The position numbers were made by a program, and so were the translations under genes. A DNA stretch of 36,436 nucleotides, from NCBI RefSeq assembly GCF_002158995.1, contig NZ_LOHF01000040.1, positions 1 to 36,436 on the forward strand, written 5' to 3'. The DNA comes from Pseudomonas caspiana (lineage in GTDB: Bacteria; Pseudomonadota; Gammaproteobacteria; Pseudomonadales; Pseudomonadaceae). The notes under the pieces are model-generated. The model had not been told where the DNA came from. It worked only from the letters and a program-made list of their open reading frames with translations, and did not search any database. Shown here in pieces: positions 8,794-16,402 of the stretch (within the stretch, counting starts at the first letter, position 1; every line of letters starts with the position of its first letter).

Positions 8794-8820
8794 CTGACTC
8801 CTGATGCGCAGTGTTAGCAT
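8794..8820 (+). promoter_or_regulatory. Putative extended -10 promoter for the 69-residue gene
   Basis: TG-T-TAGCAT (8812-8820) is the same extended -10 seen before the acyl-CoA operon. A weak -35 (CTGACT, 8794-8799) lies 15 nt upstream, which is short. Transcription would begin near 8827, too close to the ATG at 8833 for efficient initiation there but well placed for the ATG at 8863. Confidence 0.35.
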
Positions 8821-8862
8821 GCAAGAGTAAACATGCGGTTATCTTCAGAGGTTACAAAGCAA

Positions 8863-9072
8863 ATGGCTTCAATCAAGGTTGGACAATTTCATGCACGCGA
8901 CGCCGAAGGCCGTGTTTATTCGGTGCATGAGTTCCAGGAGCAACTGTCTGAAGCGAGTGGCACGGAGCCTGTTTCAATCTACAAGCTGGCGATTGGCGAT
9001 AGGGTCAATCATCTGGGCGGGGATGAGTTTCAGTTGGTCCAGTCAGGCATTACCATGACGCGTACGTCCTGA
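8863..9072 (+). CDS. Small conserved-type hypothetical protein (69 aa)
   Basis: I do not recognise a named family. The protein is short, soluble and mildly acidic, with no membrane segment or signal peptide. It begins MASIKVGQFHARDAEGR and ends with a strand-rich half (SIYKLAIGDRVNHLGGDEFQ). I chose the ATG at 8863, preceded by AGAGG about 11 nt upstream; an in-frame ATG at 8833 would add ten residues but lies almost at the predicted transcript start. It stands alone between a divergent FMN reductase gene and a convergent acetyltransferase gene, with a REP pair after its stop. Codon use looks like that of its neighbours, so it is probably a real gene of unknown role. Confidence 0.65.
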   Translation: MASIKVGQFHARDAEGRVYSVHEFQEQLSEASGTEPVSIYKLAIGDRVNHLGGDEFQLVQSGITMTRTS

Positions 9073-9092
9073 TAGCAGCCCTGCAGATACGC

Positions 9093-9168
9093 CTGTAGGA
9101 GCGGCGTTTACACCCAAGGCGTTTTTCGGGCGACTCTCGCCCTCCCGCCTGGAGTCGGTCCTACGGGA
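9093..9168. repeat. Degenerate REP pair in inverted orientation
   Basis: CTGTAGGAGCGGCGTTTA (from about 9092) and, reading from the other strand, CCCGTAGGACCGACTCC (to about 9167) are two REP-like palindromic units facing each other. They sit between the 3' ends of the convergent 69-residue gene and the acetyltransferase gene, the usual place for Pseudomonas REP doublets. The two halves differ, so this is an old or mixed pair. No separate terminator with a T-run is apparent here. Confidence 0.65.
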
Positions 9169-9199
9169 GTGATGCAGCGTTGCTCAACTTAAGTGTTGG

Positions 9200-9745
9200 T
9201 CAGGTGAATAGCAGATACCAAAAGATCGCGCACTCACGTGTCTGCGGATCGATGGCGCGATAACGCAAGTGATCCACCCCACCAACAACAAATCCATACT
9301 GCTCATATAAGCGGCAGGCAGCCAGGTTATTGTTCTGGGTTTCCAGCATGATTCCAGGCAGGTTGTGCTTGTGCGTCCAGAACTGCGCGACATCCAGCAA
9401 CGATCGGGCAACGCCGCTACGGCGCGCCGATACATCGACTGCCAACTCGTCGACGTGCGCAAAACCATTCCAGTGCCGACTCAGGACCATGTGCCCGACA
9501 GGACGCTCGTCCAGCCAGGCGACCATCACGGTGCTGTCGGCAGCGTCCCGATAGTCGCAGAACTCCTGAGAGTCGATACCGTAGTTCTTGCTGTAGGGTT
9601 CGACCGGTTCGACATGCCAGCACGCTACAGGCTTGCCCACTTCCACCGCCGCATAGCCGCTGACGGTGAATGTGAATTCGCTGTTGAGGATGTAGTCCTC
9701 GAAGCACTCGTCAGCAATGCGAATGCTCAGTGCCGGATTGGCCAA
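9200..9745 (-). CDS. GNAT acetyltransferase resembling streptothricin acetyltransferase SatA
   Basis: A 181-residue Gcn5-related N-acetyltransferase. LAVDVSARRSGVARSLL is motif A, with the R-x-x-G-x-A acetyl-CoA pyrophosphate loop. The following PGIMLETQNNNLAACRLYEQ and the end (GFVVGGVDHLRYRA, then CAIFWYLLF) resemble the SatA group of streptothricin acetyltransferases as I remember them. Those enzymes acetylate the beta-lysine chain of streptothricin in the cytosol. Resistance is not shown, and a housekeeping substrate is possible. No ATG fits the frame, so the best start is the TTG at 9745, with GGA about 10 nt upstream. It follows dnaQ by 44 nt on the same strand and may share its transcript. 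Confidence 0.78.
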   Translation of the reverse strand: MANPALSIRIADECFEDYILNSEFTFTVSGYAAVEVGKPVACWHVEPVEPYSKNYGIDSQEFCDYRDAADSTVMVAWLDERPVGHMVLSRHWNGFAHVDELAVDVSARRSGVARSLLDVAQFWTHKHNLPGIMLETQNNNLAACRLYEQYGFVVGGVDHLRYRAIDPQTRECAIFWYLLFT

Positions 9746-9789
9746 AGTCGTGAGTCCATTCAGTTACCAGTGAATCGGTCTAGCTTTGA

Positions 9790-10551
9790 TTATGCCTGCT
9801 GCGCAGCGGCTGCTGCTTCCTGCAACTGCACCCATAACGCGGGGGCACCAGCAGCCTTGGCAATCGCCGCCATGCGAACATCGTGTTCAGCCAGATCACT
9901 TTCACTGGCACGGATGACGCGGCAGGGCTGGCGGTCGGCTGGCAAGCGACGAATCTCGGTCGCTGTATTACCCGAGCCTTCCCCCGAACCATTGCCGTCA
10001 CTGGCATTGCCTGCCAGGGACAGGCTGGTCTGGCCGCCAGTCATGGTCAGGTAAACGTCAGCGAGAATCTCGGAGTCGAGCAATGCGCCGTGCAATTCAC
10101 GGCCAGAGTTGTCGACGCCATAACGTTTGCACAAGGCGTCCAGGCTGTTGCGCTGACCCGGATGCCGCTCACGCGCCATCATCAAGGTATCGAGCACGGT
10201 GCAGTGCTGAGTGATATCAGCCCTCTCCTGCTGGCCGATCAGGGCGAATTCGTTGTTGATGAAGCCAACGTCGAACGCCGCGTTATGGATGATCAGCTGT
10301 GCGCCCTTGATGAACTCGAAGAACTCATCGGCGACTTCAGCAAAACGCGGCTTGCCGACCAGAAATTCGTTAGTGATGCCGTGGACGCCGATAGCGCCCT
10401 CGTCACTTTCCCGATCGGGTTGCAGGTACACGTGAAAATGCCGCCCGGTCAGGCGGCGGCCTATCAGTTCGACACAACCAATCTCGATGACGCGGTGGCC
10501 ATCGGTGACCGGCATACCGGTCGTTTCGGTATCGAGTACTACGCTACGCAT
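9790..10551 (-). CDS. dnaQ: DNA polymerase III epsilon subunit (3'-5' proofreading exonuclease)
   Basis: A 253-residue DnaQ. ExoI (LDTETTG) gives D7 and E9, ExoII (IIHNAAFDVGF) gives D94, and the ExoIII-epsilon segment ELHGALLDSEILADVY gives H154 and D159, so all five catalytic residues of the DEDDh family are present. It removes misinserted bases as part of the pol III core with alpha and theta. A glycine/serine-rich linker near 180-195 precedes the C-terminal alpha-binding tail, which is alanine- and glutamine-rich. Its ATG (10551) overlaps the rnhA stop by 8 nt, giving translational coupling. In E. coli dnaQ and rnhA are divergent neighbours; here they are co-directional. Confidence 0.96.
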   Translation of the reverse strand: MRSVVLDTETTGMPVTDGHRVIEIGCVELIGRRLTGRHFHVYLQPDRESDEGAIGVHGITNEFLVGKPRFAEVADEFFEFIKGAQLIIHNAAFDVGFINNEFALIGQQERADITQHCTVLDTLMMARERHPGQRNSLDALCKRYGVDNSGRELHGALLDSEILADVYLTMTGGQTSLSLAGNASDGNGSGEGSGNTATEIRRLPADRQPCRVIRASESDLAEHDVRMAAIAKAAGAPALWVQLQEAAAAAQQA

Positions 10552-10996
10552 GTTTGATGCCTCTTACTTCGTCAACACCACGATTGGCCAACTGGTCGGC
10601 CCGCTCGTTCCCCGGGTGCCCGATATGACCACGGACCCATTTCCAGGTCACGGTGTGACGATTAACTTGTTCGTCCAGCAGCTTCCAGAGATCGGCATTT
10701 TTTACCGGCTCTTTGGCGGCCGTCTTCCAGCCGCGCTTCTTCCAGTTAACCATCCACTCGGTGATGCCTTTCATCACATATTGCGAGTCGGTGACCAGCA
10801 GAACTTCACAGGGGCGCTTGAGCTCTTCAAGGCCACGAATGGCGCCCAACAGCTCCATACGATTATTGGTGGTATTGGCTTCGCCGCCCCACAGTTCCTT
10901 TTCAACACCCTTACAGACCAGCAACGCGCCCCAGCCGCCAGGCCCGGGGTTGCCTTTACAGGCGCCATCGGTGAACAGTTCAACGGTATCGCTCAT
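10544..10996 (-). CDS. rnhA: Ribonuclease HI
   Basis: A 150-residue RNase HI that cleaves the RNA of RNA/DNA hybrids, including Okazaki primers and R-loops, using two metal ions. D10 (LFTDGACKGNPG), E48 (NNRMELLGA), D70 (VTDSQYVMKG), H124 in the RGHIGHPGNE loop and D134 (ERADQLA) match the E. coli residue numbers exactly. That supports the ATG at 10996 over an in-frame ATG three codons upstream. The basic handle helix (WMVNWKKRGWKTAAKEPVKN) is intact. The gene lies between yafS and dnaQ on the minus strand and its last codons overlap the dnaQ start. Confidence 0.97.
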   Translation of the reverse strand: MSDTVELFTDGACKGNPGPGGWGALLVCKGVEKELWGGEANTTNNRMELLGAIRGLEELKRPCEVLLVTDSQYVMKGITEWMVNWKKRGWKTAAKEPVKNADLWKLLDEQVNRHTVTWKWVRGHIGHPGNERADQLANRGVDEVRGIKHA

Positions 10997-11027
10997 TACA
11001 AACATCCAGAATTAGTTGGCTTGAGCG

Positions 11028-11789
11028 CTATTCAGGCTCGCAAGTGTCTCGATTGACCTTGGCCATGGGGAGTGGAATCAGCTTGCCCATTGGTTCGCGG
11101 CGCAACTCCCGCAAAGGCCGCAATCCTACCACTAGCTTGCGTGCGACTAATAAATAGAAGCCGCCGCCCGGGCTTTGCCAGCCATCGCCGAGACGTTCAA
11201 GGCCTGACAGGCGAGCTTGCCAGCTCGCTGAAGCAAGCGGCGGACGATAGCATCCGAAGCGCCGCTTCTCCAGTGCGAAGCCCAGCAGATTCAGCCAGTC
11301 GGCGACCCTTGACGGGGAAATACAGCGCGCTTTGTGCAGCGCATCCTTGGCAAAAAAATGCCGCAGGCCCCACGTGCTCCAAGGGTTGATACCGACAATC
11401 AACAAATGCCCGCCGGGCCTCACGCTGCTGGCTGCCTCGCGCAGCAAGCCGTGAGGTGACAGGCAGAAATCCAGACCGTGCTGCATCACCACAACGTCCG
11501 CCGCATGCTCGCTGAGCGGCCATGCCTGCTCTTCACAGACAATCTCGACACCAGGCAGCGGCGCACCCAGGCGCACATTGCGCTGGACTTGCTGCGCTGC
11601 GGGCGGCGTTTCGGCTGAAGGGCCGTAATGCACCAGATAACCACCGAAAAAGCGCCCGAGCTCTTCTTCCAGAACCCGTCGTTCTTCCTGCAATAAAAGC
11701 TGGCCTAAAGGGCCTGACAGCCAGTCGCGTGCTGAACTGATCAGCGCCAGCCATTCAGGATCAGCCTGTGCGAATGCTTCATCGGTCAT
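11028..11789 (-). CDS. yafS: SAM-dependent methyltransferase-like protein, YafS family
   Basis: A 253-residue class I methyltransferase-like protein. The second half of the Rossmann fold is clear (ADVVVMQHGLDFCLSPHGLL, then SVRPGGHLLIVGINPWSTWG). The usual glycine-rich SAM motif I is not evident in the N-terminal part, so SAM use is assumed from the family. The gene order, between gloB (divergent) and rnhA-dnaQ, is the same neighbourhood as yafS in E. coli, which supports orthology. The substrate is unknown. The ATG at 11789 has AGGA 8 nt upstream, while upstream ATG and TTG codons lack one. It probably heads the minus-strand operon with rnhA and dnaQ. Confidence 0.8.
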   Translation of the reverse strand: MTDEAFAQADPEWLALISSARDWLSGPLGQLLLQEERRVLEEELGRFFGGYLVHYGPSAETPPAAQQVQRNVRLGAPLPGVEIVCEEQAWPLSEHAADVVVMQHGLDFCLSPHGLLREAASSVRPGGHLLIVGINPWSTWGLRHFFAKDALHKARCISPSRVADWLNLLGFALEKRRFGCYRPPLASASWQARLSGLERLGDGWQSPGGGFYLLVARKLVVGLRPLRELRREPMGKLIPLPMAKVNRDTCEPE

Positions 11790-11859
11790 GTGTGATCCTC
11801 GCATCAAGCGTCATCAGACTCTAAGATGCCTCATTGTTTCCCGCTAAGCGAACTGCGCC

Positions 11860-12639
11860 ATGATACAGATTGATGCCCTGCCGGCTTTTAACGACAACTA
11901 CATCTGGTTGTTACAAGATCCTTCGAGCAAACGCTGTGCCGTGGTTGATCCCGGAGACGCTGCCCCCGTCATCAATTGGCTGGAACAACATCCGGACTGG
12001 ACCCTCAGCGACATCCTGATCACCCATCATCATCACGACCATGTGGGCGGTGTTGCGCAACTCAAGCAGCGTACGGGCGCCCAGGTAGCGGGTCCGGCAA
12101 CGGAAAACATTCCGTCGCGGGACATCAGCCTCGCCGATAACGACCGGATCAACGTCCTGGGACTCGATTTCGATGTCATCCTCGTTCCGGGCCACACCCT
12201 GGGCCATATCGCTTTTTACCATGCAGGCTCGGAAAAGCCGTTGCTGTTCTGTGGCGACACACTCTTCGCCGCAGGTTGCGGGCGTCTGTTCGAAGGCACA
12301 CCGGTACAAATGCACCAATCGCTGAGCCGCTTGACCGAACTTCCAGATGACACGCTGGTGTACTGCGCTCACGAATACACGCTCAGCAATCTGCGCTTCG
12401 CCCAAGCCGTCGAGCCACACAACGCGGACATCGCAGAGCGTTTGGCCGAAGTGACCGGGTGGCGCAACGAAAACCGTATCAGCCTCCCGTCAAATCTCGC
12501 GCTGGAACGTCTCACAAACCCATTCATTCGCACCAATGAAACATCTGTTAAACAAAAAGCAGACGAACGGAGCGGCACCGATAATCAGTCTCCGAGCGAG
12601 ATTTTTGCTGCCTTGAGAGCTTGGAAGGATACGTTCTAA
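11860..12639 (+). CDS. gloB: Hydroxyacylglutathione hydrolase (glyoxalase II)
   Basis: A 259-residue metallo-beta-lactamase-fold enzyme that hydrolyses S-D-lactoylglutathione to D-lactate and glutathione, the second step of methylglyoxal detoxification. The binuclear metal site is visible: THHHHDH (55-61) gives H56, H58, D60 and H61. VPGHTLGHIAFY, FCGDTLFAAGCGRLFEG and YCAHEYTLSNLRFA supply the remaining ligands and glutathione contacts. The C-terminal helical domain (PFIRTNETSVK) is the part that holds glutathione in this family. It starts with ATG at 11860 after a weak ribosome binding site and diverges from yafS across about 70 nt. Confidence 0.96.
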   Translation: MIQIDALPAFNDNYIWLLQDPSSKRCAVVDPGDAAPVINWLEQHPDWTLSDILITHHHHDHVGGVAQLKQRTGAQVAGPATENIPSRDISLADNDRINVLGLDFDVILVPGHTLGHIAFYHAGSEKPLLFCGDTLFAAGCGRLFEGTPVQMHQSLSRLTELPDDTLVYCAHEYTLSNLRFAQAVEPHNADIAERLAEVTGWRNENRISLPSNLALERLTNPFIRTNETSVKQKADERSGTDNQSPSEIFAALRAWKDTF

Positions 12640-12673
12640 AAAGCGCAATACTGAGCACAAAATCGTTGAAAGG

Positions 12674-12702
12674 TTGACCATTGGCAGGGGGGTTTCTAGA
12701 AT
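12674..12702 (+). promoter_or_regulatory. Sigma70 promoter of mltD
   Basis: TTGACC (12674-12679) and TAGAAT (12697-12702) are separated by exactly 17 nt, each matching the consensus at five of six bases. The expected transcript start, near 12709, gives a leader of about 30 nt before the mltD ATG. Confidence 0.75.
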
Positions 12703-12738
12703 CGCCCGACATTTTCGCCTGGAACTATCTCCCAGCCA

Positions 12739-14325
12739 ATGTCGTCATCTATACGCAGAACCACTAATTCAGACGCATTGACTCGGTTAGCTCAGGCTAT
12801 TGCCGTAGCCGTGAGCGCCACGCTTGCCGGCTGCCAGACCACTAGCCACGTCGAACCCAGCAGTAGCCACCGCGCGCCCAATCTGGCCGCGGGCATCAAG
12901 CAAAAACCGATCTTTCTTACCCATAAACCTGCCCCGCTTGCGCCACCGCAAGATGTCTGGGAGCGGATGCGTCAGGGCTTTCAGTTGCAACAAGGCAACG
13001 ACCTGAACCCACGCATCGATCAGCAACGCCTCTGGTTTGCCAACAATCCGTCGTTCCTGGAAAACGCCGGCGAGCGCGGCAGCCTTTATATGCACTACAT
13101 CGTCGAGCGTCTTGAAGAGCGCAACATGCCGCTGGAACTGGCGCTGCTGCCCGTTATCGAGAGCGCCTACAACCCAATGGCCGTGTCGCGCAGCAAAGCC
13201 GTCGGCCTGTGGCAGTTCATCCCGTCGACCGGACGCTACTTCAACCTGCGCCAGACCAGCTTCTACGATGGCCGCCGTGACATCCAGGCTTCCACCGTTG
13301 CAGCCATGGACTACCTGACGCGTCTGCACGACATGTTCAATGGCGACTGGCTGCTGGCGCTGGCTGCTTATAACGCTGGCGAGGGCACGGTCAGCCGGGC
13401 CATCGAGCGTAACGAAAAGCTTGGCCTGCCAACCGATTACTGGAACCTGCCCCTGCCGCAGGAAACCAAGGACTACGTACCCAAGCTGCTGGCCCTGTCC
13501 CAAGTGGTACTTGCGCCCGAAGCCTACGGCGTCAACCTTAACCCGATTGCCAACGAACCCTATTTCGAAGTCGTCGAACTGAACCAGCGCATGGACCTGT
13601 CCAGAGTCGCCGCGATGGGTAACATCGACGAAGACGAACTGATCCAGCTCAACCCGGCATTCAAGAAGCACATGACTATCGATGGCCCCAAGCACCTGTT
13701 GGTGCCGACGGCCAAGAAGCAGTTGCTGACTGCCAATCTGTCGAACATGAAGCCTCAGGAACTGGTTGACTGGCAGCAGTATCGGGTTCGCAAAGGCGAC
13801 ACACTTGCCAGCCTGGCCAGCCGCTATCAGGTTTCGGTCAGTTCGCTGAAAAGCAGCAACAAGCTGTCCGGCAACAGCCTGCGTGTGAGTCAGTCGCTGA
13901 GTATTCCGACTCAGCCGGGCATGACACCTTCAAAACCGGTGTTCGAAGAACTGGCGCGTAACGAAAAACCTGCACGCAGCAGAAATTACACCGTCAAGAG
14001 CGGTGAAAACCTGTCAATCATCGCCAAGGCCAACAAAGTCGACGTCAAGGATCTGCAGCGCTGGAACAAGCTTTCCGGACAGAACCTGAAGGTCGGTCAG
14101 ACGCTGGTGATGGAAGACAACACCCCGAAAGCCAAAACCACTGCGACCGCAAGCGCAGCCCCGGCTGACAAGAAGTCCATGCAGTACAAGATCCAGAAAG
14201 GTGACTCGATGTATTTGGTCGCCAAGCGCTTCAACGTTGAAATGCAGCATCTCAAACGCTGGAACCCGCGCAGCGGTTCAGCACTCAAGCCGGGCCAGAC
14301 CCTGACTGTTTATCTGCCGCATTGA
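12739..14325 (+). CDS. mltD: Membrane-bound lytic murein transglycosylase D
   Basis: A 528-residue lipoprotein. The N-terminal signal ends in the lipobox LAGC with C32 as the lipidated residue, anchoring it to the outer membrane. The SLT domain has catalytic E141 in LLPVIESAYNP, followed by GLWQFIPSTGRYF and LAAYNAGEGTV. Three LysM repeats bind peptidoglycan at about 348-390, 416-459 and 481-526. It cleaves the MurNAc-GlcNAc bond to give 1,6-anhydro-muropeptides during wall turnover. It follows gloB as in P. aeruginosa and has its own promoter at 12674-12702. No good Shine-Dalgarno is seen before the ATG, which the lipoprotein signal nevertheless supports. Confidence 0.95.
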   Translation: MSSSIRRTTNSDALTRLAQAIAVAVSATLAGCQTTSHVEPSSSHRAPNLAAGIKQKPIFLTHKPAPLAPPQDVWERMRQGFQLQQGNDLNPRIDQQRLWFANNPSFLENAGERGSLYMHYIVERLEERNMPLELALLPVIESAYNPMAVSRSKAVGLWQFIPSTGRYFNLRQTSFYDGRRDIQASTVAAMDYLTRLHDMFNGDWLLALAAYNAGEGTVSRAIERNEKLGLPTDYWNLPLPQETKDYVPKLLALSQVVLAPEAYGVNLNPIANEPYFEVVELNQRMDLSRVAAMGNIDEDELIQLNPAFKKHMTIDGPKHLLVPTAKKQLLTANLSNMKPQELVDWQQYRVRKGDTLASLASRYQVSVSSLKSSNKLSGNSLRVSQSLSIPTQPGMTPSKPVFEELARNEKPARSRNYTVKSGENLSIIAKANKVDVKDLQRWNKLSGQNLKVGQTLVMEDNTPKAKTTATASAAPADKKSMQYKIQKGDSMYLVAKRFNVEMQHLKRWNPRSGSALKPGQTLTVYLPH

Positions 14326-14352
14326 TGCATCCCTTCACGCAGAGAACACGGG

Positions 14353-14434
14353 CCTTGTAGGCGCTAACTTGTTGGCGAGGTGTTTGCCTGACACACCAAG
14401 TCAGGCGGCTCGCGAACAAGTTCACTCCTACAGG
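14353..14434. repeat. REP doublet between mltD and the npp operon
   Basis: TTGTAGGCGCTAACTTGTTG (14355-14374) and CGCGAACAAGTTCACTCC (14411-14428) are imperfect inverted copies of the REP type reading GTAGGAGCGAACTTGTTCGCG. Between them GCCTGAC and GTCAGGC (14386-14406) form a perfect 7-bp hairpin. This REP type differs from the REPINs at 26527 and 30489. The doublet fills much of the 247-nt gap, and no promoter for the npp genes is obvious in the remainder. Confidence 0.75.
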
Positions 14435-14572
14435 GAACGCGTTTGCCGCATGACAGCGCACTGTAAGCATCACCGTGCGGTCTCCTGCAAGGCAGCTGCC
14501 TGCGCTGAACCCTTTTTCCTGTCGATACAAGCTGTTACTGTTGACGACCCAAAAGCCCAAGCCGTCTGGATC

Positions 14573-16402
14573 GTGATACGTCCCTTCCTGCTACTCATCA
14601 GCCTGGCCTTGAGCTTTCCCGTCTACGCAGCCATCAGCGAGAGCCATGGCTACGCGCAGTTTGGTGTCCTCAAGTATCCGGCCAGCTTCACGCATTTCGA
14701 CTGGGTAAACCCCGAGGCGCCGAAAGGTGGCACCTTGCGAATGATGGCTTTCGGCACGTTCGACACGCTCAACCCTTACACCTTCAAGGGCAGCAGCCCG
14801 ATTTCCACCGGCAATTTCCTGCAGTACGGCGTCAACGAGCTGAATGAGCCGTTGATGGTGGGTACGGGTCAATACGATCCGTCCGGTGACGAGCCAACGT
14901 CGAGCTATGGCCTGATCGCGCAGAGTGTCGAGTTCAGCGAAGACCGCAGCTGGGTGGTGTTCAATATTCGCCCTCAGGCCCGCTTTCACGACGGCAAGCC
15001 GATTACTGCCTACGATGTAGCGTTTTCCTACCGTACCCTGCTCAAGGACGGCCATCCGCAGTACCGCACTGCCCTGCAGGAAGTGCAGCGGGTCGACATC
15101 CTTAATCGTCAGCGTATTCGCTTCGTCTTCAAACGCACGGGTAATCCACTGTTGATCCTGCGTCTGGGCGAATTACCCGTGCTGCCGCAACACTACTGGA
15201 AGGACCGTGACTTCAAGGCCACCACCTTTGAGCCACCGCTGGGCAGCGGGCCGTATCGTATTACCAAGGTCCAGCCCGGCCGCCAATTGATCTTCGAGCG
15301 AGTCAGGGATTACTGGGGCAAGGATCTACCGGTCAATCGTGGCAAGTACAACTTCGACCGGGTTGAAGTGGAGTTCTACCGCGATAGCGACGTGGCCTTC
15401 GAAGCGTTCAAAGCCGGCGAGTTCGATATTTACATCGAGCACCAGGCCAAGAACTGGTCCACGGGTTACAACTTTCCGGCCATTGCCAACGGCCAGGTGA
15501 TCAAGGCTCAGATCGAGCACAAGATTCCGACCCAGACTCAGGGTCTGTTCATGAATACCCGGCGCGCCATGTTCGCCGACGTCCGCGTGCGCGAAGCGCT
15601 GGGGATGATGTTCAACTTCGAATGGACCAATCGCACCCTGTTCAGCGACGCCTATTCGCGTACCACGAGTTACTACCCCAACAGCGAATTTTCCGCGACC
15701 GGCCTGCCCACCGGTGCCGAATGGCTGCTGCTGTCGGCTTATCGCGAGCAATTGCCAGCAAGCCTGTTCACGCAGCCTTTTACCGTGTCGAAGACCGACG
15801 GCGGCGGCATCCCCCGGGAAACCCTGCGTAAAGCCCTGAAATTGTTCGGCGAGGCGGGCTGGAAGCTGTCGGACCACGGCCTGGTGAACGCCAAAGACCA
15901 GCAACTGCGTTTTGAGATCCTGCTGGTCAACCCGAGCCTTGAGCGCATTCAACAGCCTTTTATTGAAGACCTGCGCCGGATCGGCATCGACGCCCGCTTG
16001 CGCACGGTAGACCGCGCCCAGTACAAGCAGCGGCTGGACCAGTTCGATTTCGACATGATCAGCATGACCATGGCGCAGACCCTCAGCCCCGGTCTGGAGC
16101 AGTGGCAGTACTTCCATTCCAGCCAGGCCGCGATCAAGGGCAGCAAGAATTACGCGGGTGTCGCCAATCCGGTGGTCGACGGCCTGCTCAATCAATTACT
16201 CGCCGCGCAGACACGGGACACGCAAGTGGCCGCCGCCCGCGCGCTGGATCGCGTGCTGCTGTCGCAGCACTACATGATCCCCAACTGGTATCTGAATAAT
16301 CATCGCCTGGCGTACCGCAACCGGTTCGCCATGGTCACCACCCCGCCCTACACCCTGGGTTTGCGTGCGTGGTGGTTAAAGCCTCTGGAGAAGTCCCAAT
16401 GA
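14573..16402 (+). CDS. nppA1: Peptide ABC transporter substrate-binding protein, first of two (NppA1/YejA type)
   Basis: A 609-residue periplasmic solute-binding protein of the SBP_bac_5 (OppA/YejA) class. A signal peptide (VIRPFLLLISLALSFPVYA) precedes SESHGYAQFGVLKYP; YejA-type markers include FDWVNPEAPKGGTLRMMAFG and GSGPYRI. The order, with two binding proteins, two permeases and a double ATPase, matches nppA1A2BCD of P. aeruginosa, which imports peptidyl nucleoside antibiotics, and E. coli yejABEF, which imports microcin C. The start is uncertain. I chose GTG 14573 because the signal peptide follows at once; an ATG at 14450 would put 41 odd residues in front. The stop overlaps the next start as ATGA. 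Confidence 0.85.
   Translation: MIRPFLLLISLALSFPVYAAISESHGYAQFGVLKYPASFTHFDWVNPEAPKGGTLRMMAFGTFDTLNPYTFKGSSPISTGNFLQYGVNELNEPLMVGTGQYDPSGDEPTSSYGLIAQSVEFSEDRSWVVFNIRPQARFHDGKPITAYDVAFSYRTLLKDGHPQYRTALQEVQRVDILNRQRIRFVFKRTGNPLLILRLGELPVLPQHYWKDRDFKATTFEPPLGSGPYRITKVQPGRQLIFERVRDYWGKDLPVNRGKYNFDRVEVEFYRDSDVAFEAFKAGEFDIYIEHQAKNWSTGYNFPAIANGQVIKAQIEHKIPTQTQGLFMNTRRAMFADVRVREALGMMFNFEWTNRTLFSDAYSRTTSYYPNSEFSATGLPTGAEWLLLSAYREQLPASLFTQPFTVSKTDGGGIPRETLRKALKLFGEAGWKLSDHGLVNAKDQQLRFEILLVNPSLERIQQPFIEDLRRIGIDARLRTVDRAQYKQRLDQFDFDMISMTMAQTLSPGLEQWQYFHSSQAAIKGSKNYAGVANPVVDGLLNQLLAAQTRDTQVAAARALDRVLLSQHYMIPNWYLNNHRLAYRNRFAMVTTPPYTLGLRAWWLKPLEKSQ

Noticed and set aside
9595..9625. GGTTCGACC-like sequence considered as a tRNA T-arm
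   Set aside because: It is inside the acetyltransferase coding frame and no acceptor, D or anticodon arm can be built around it.
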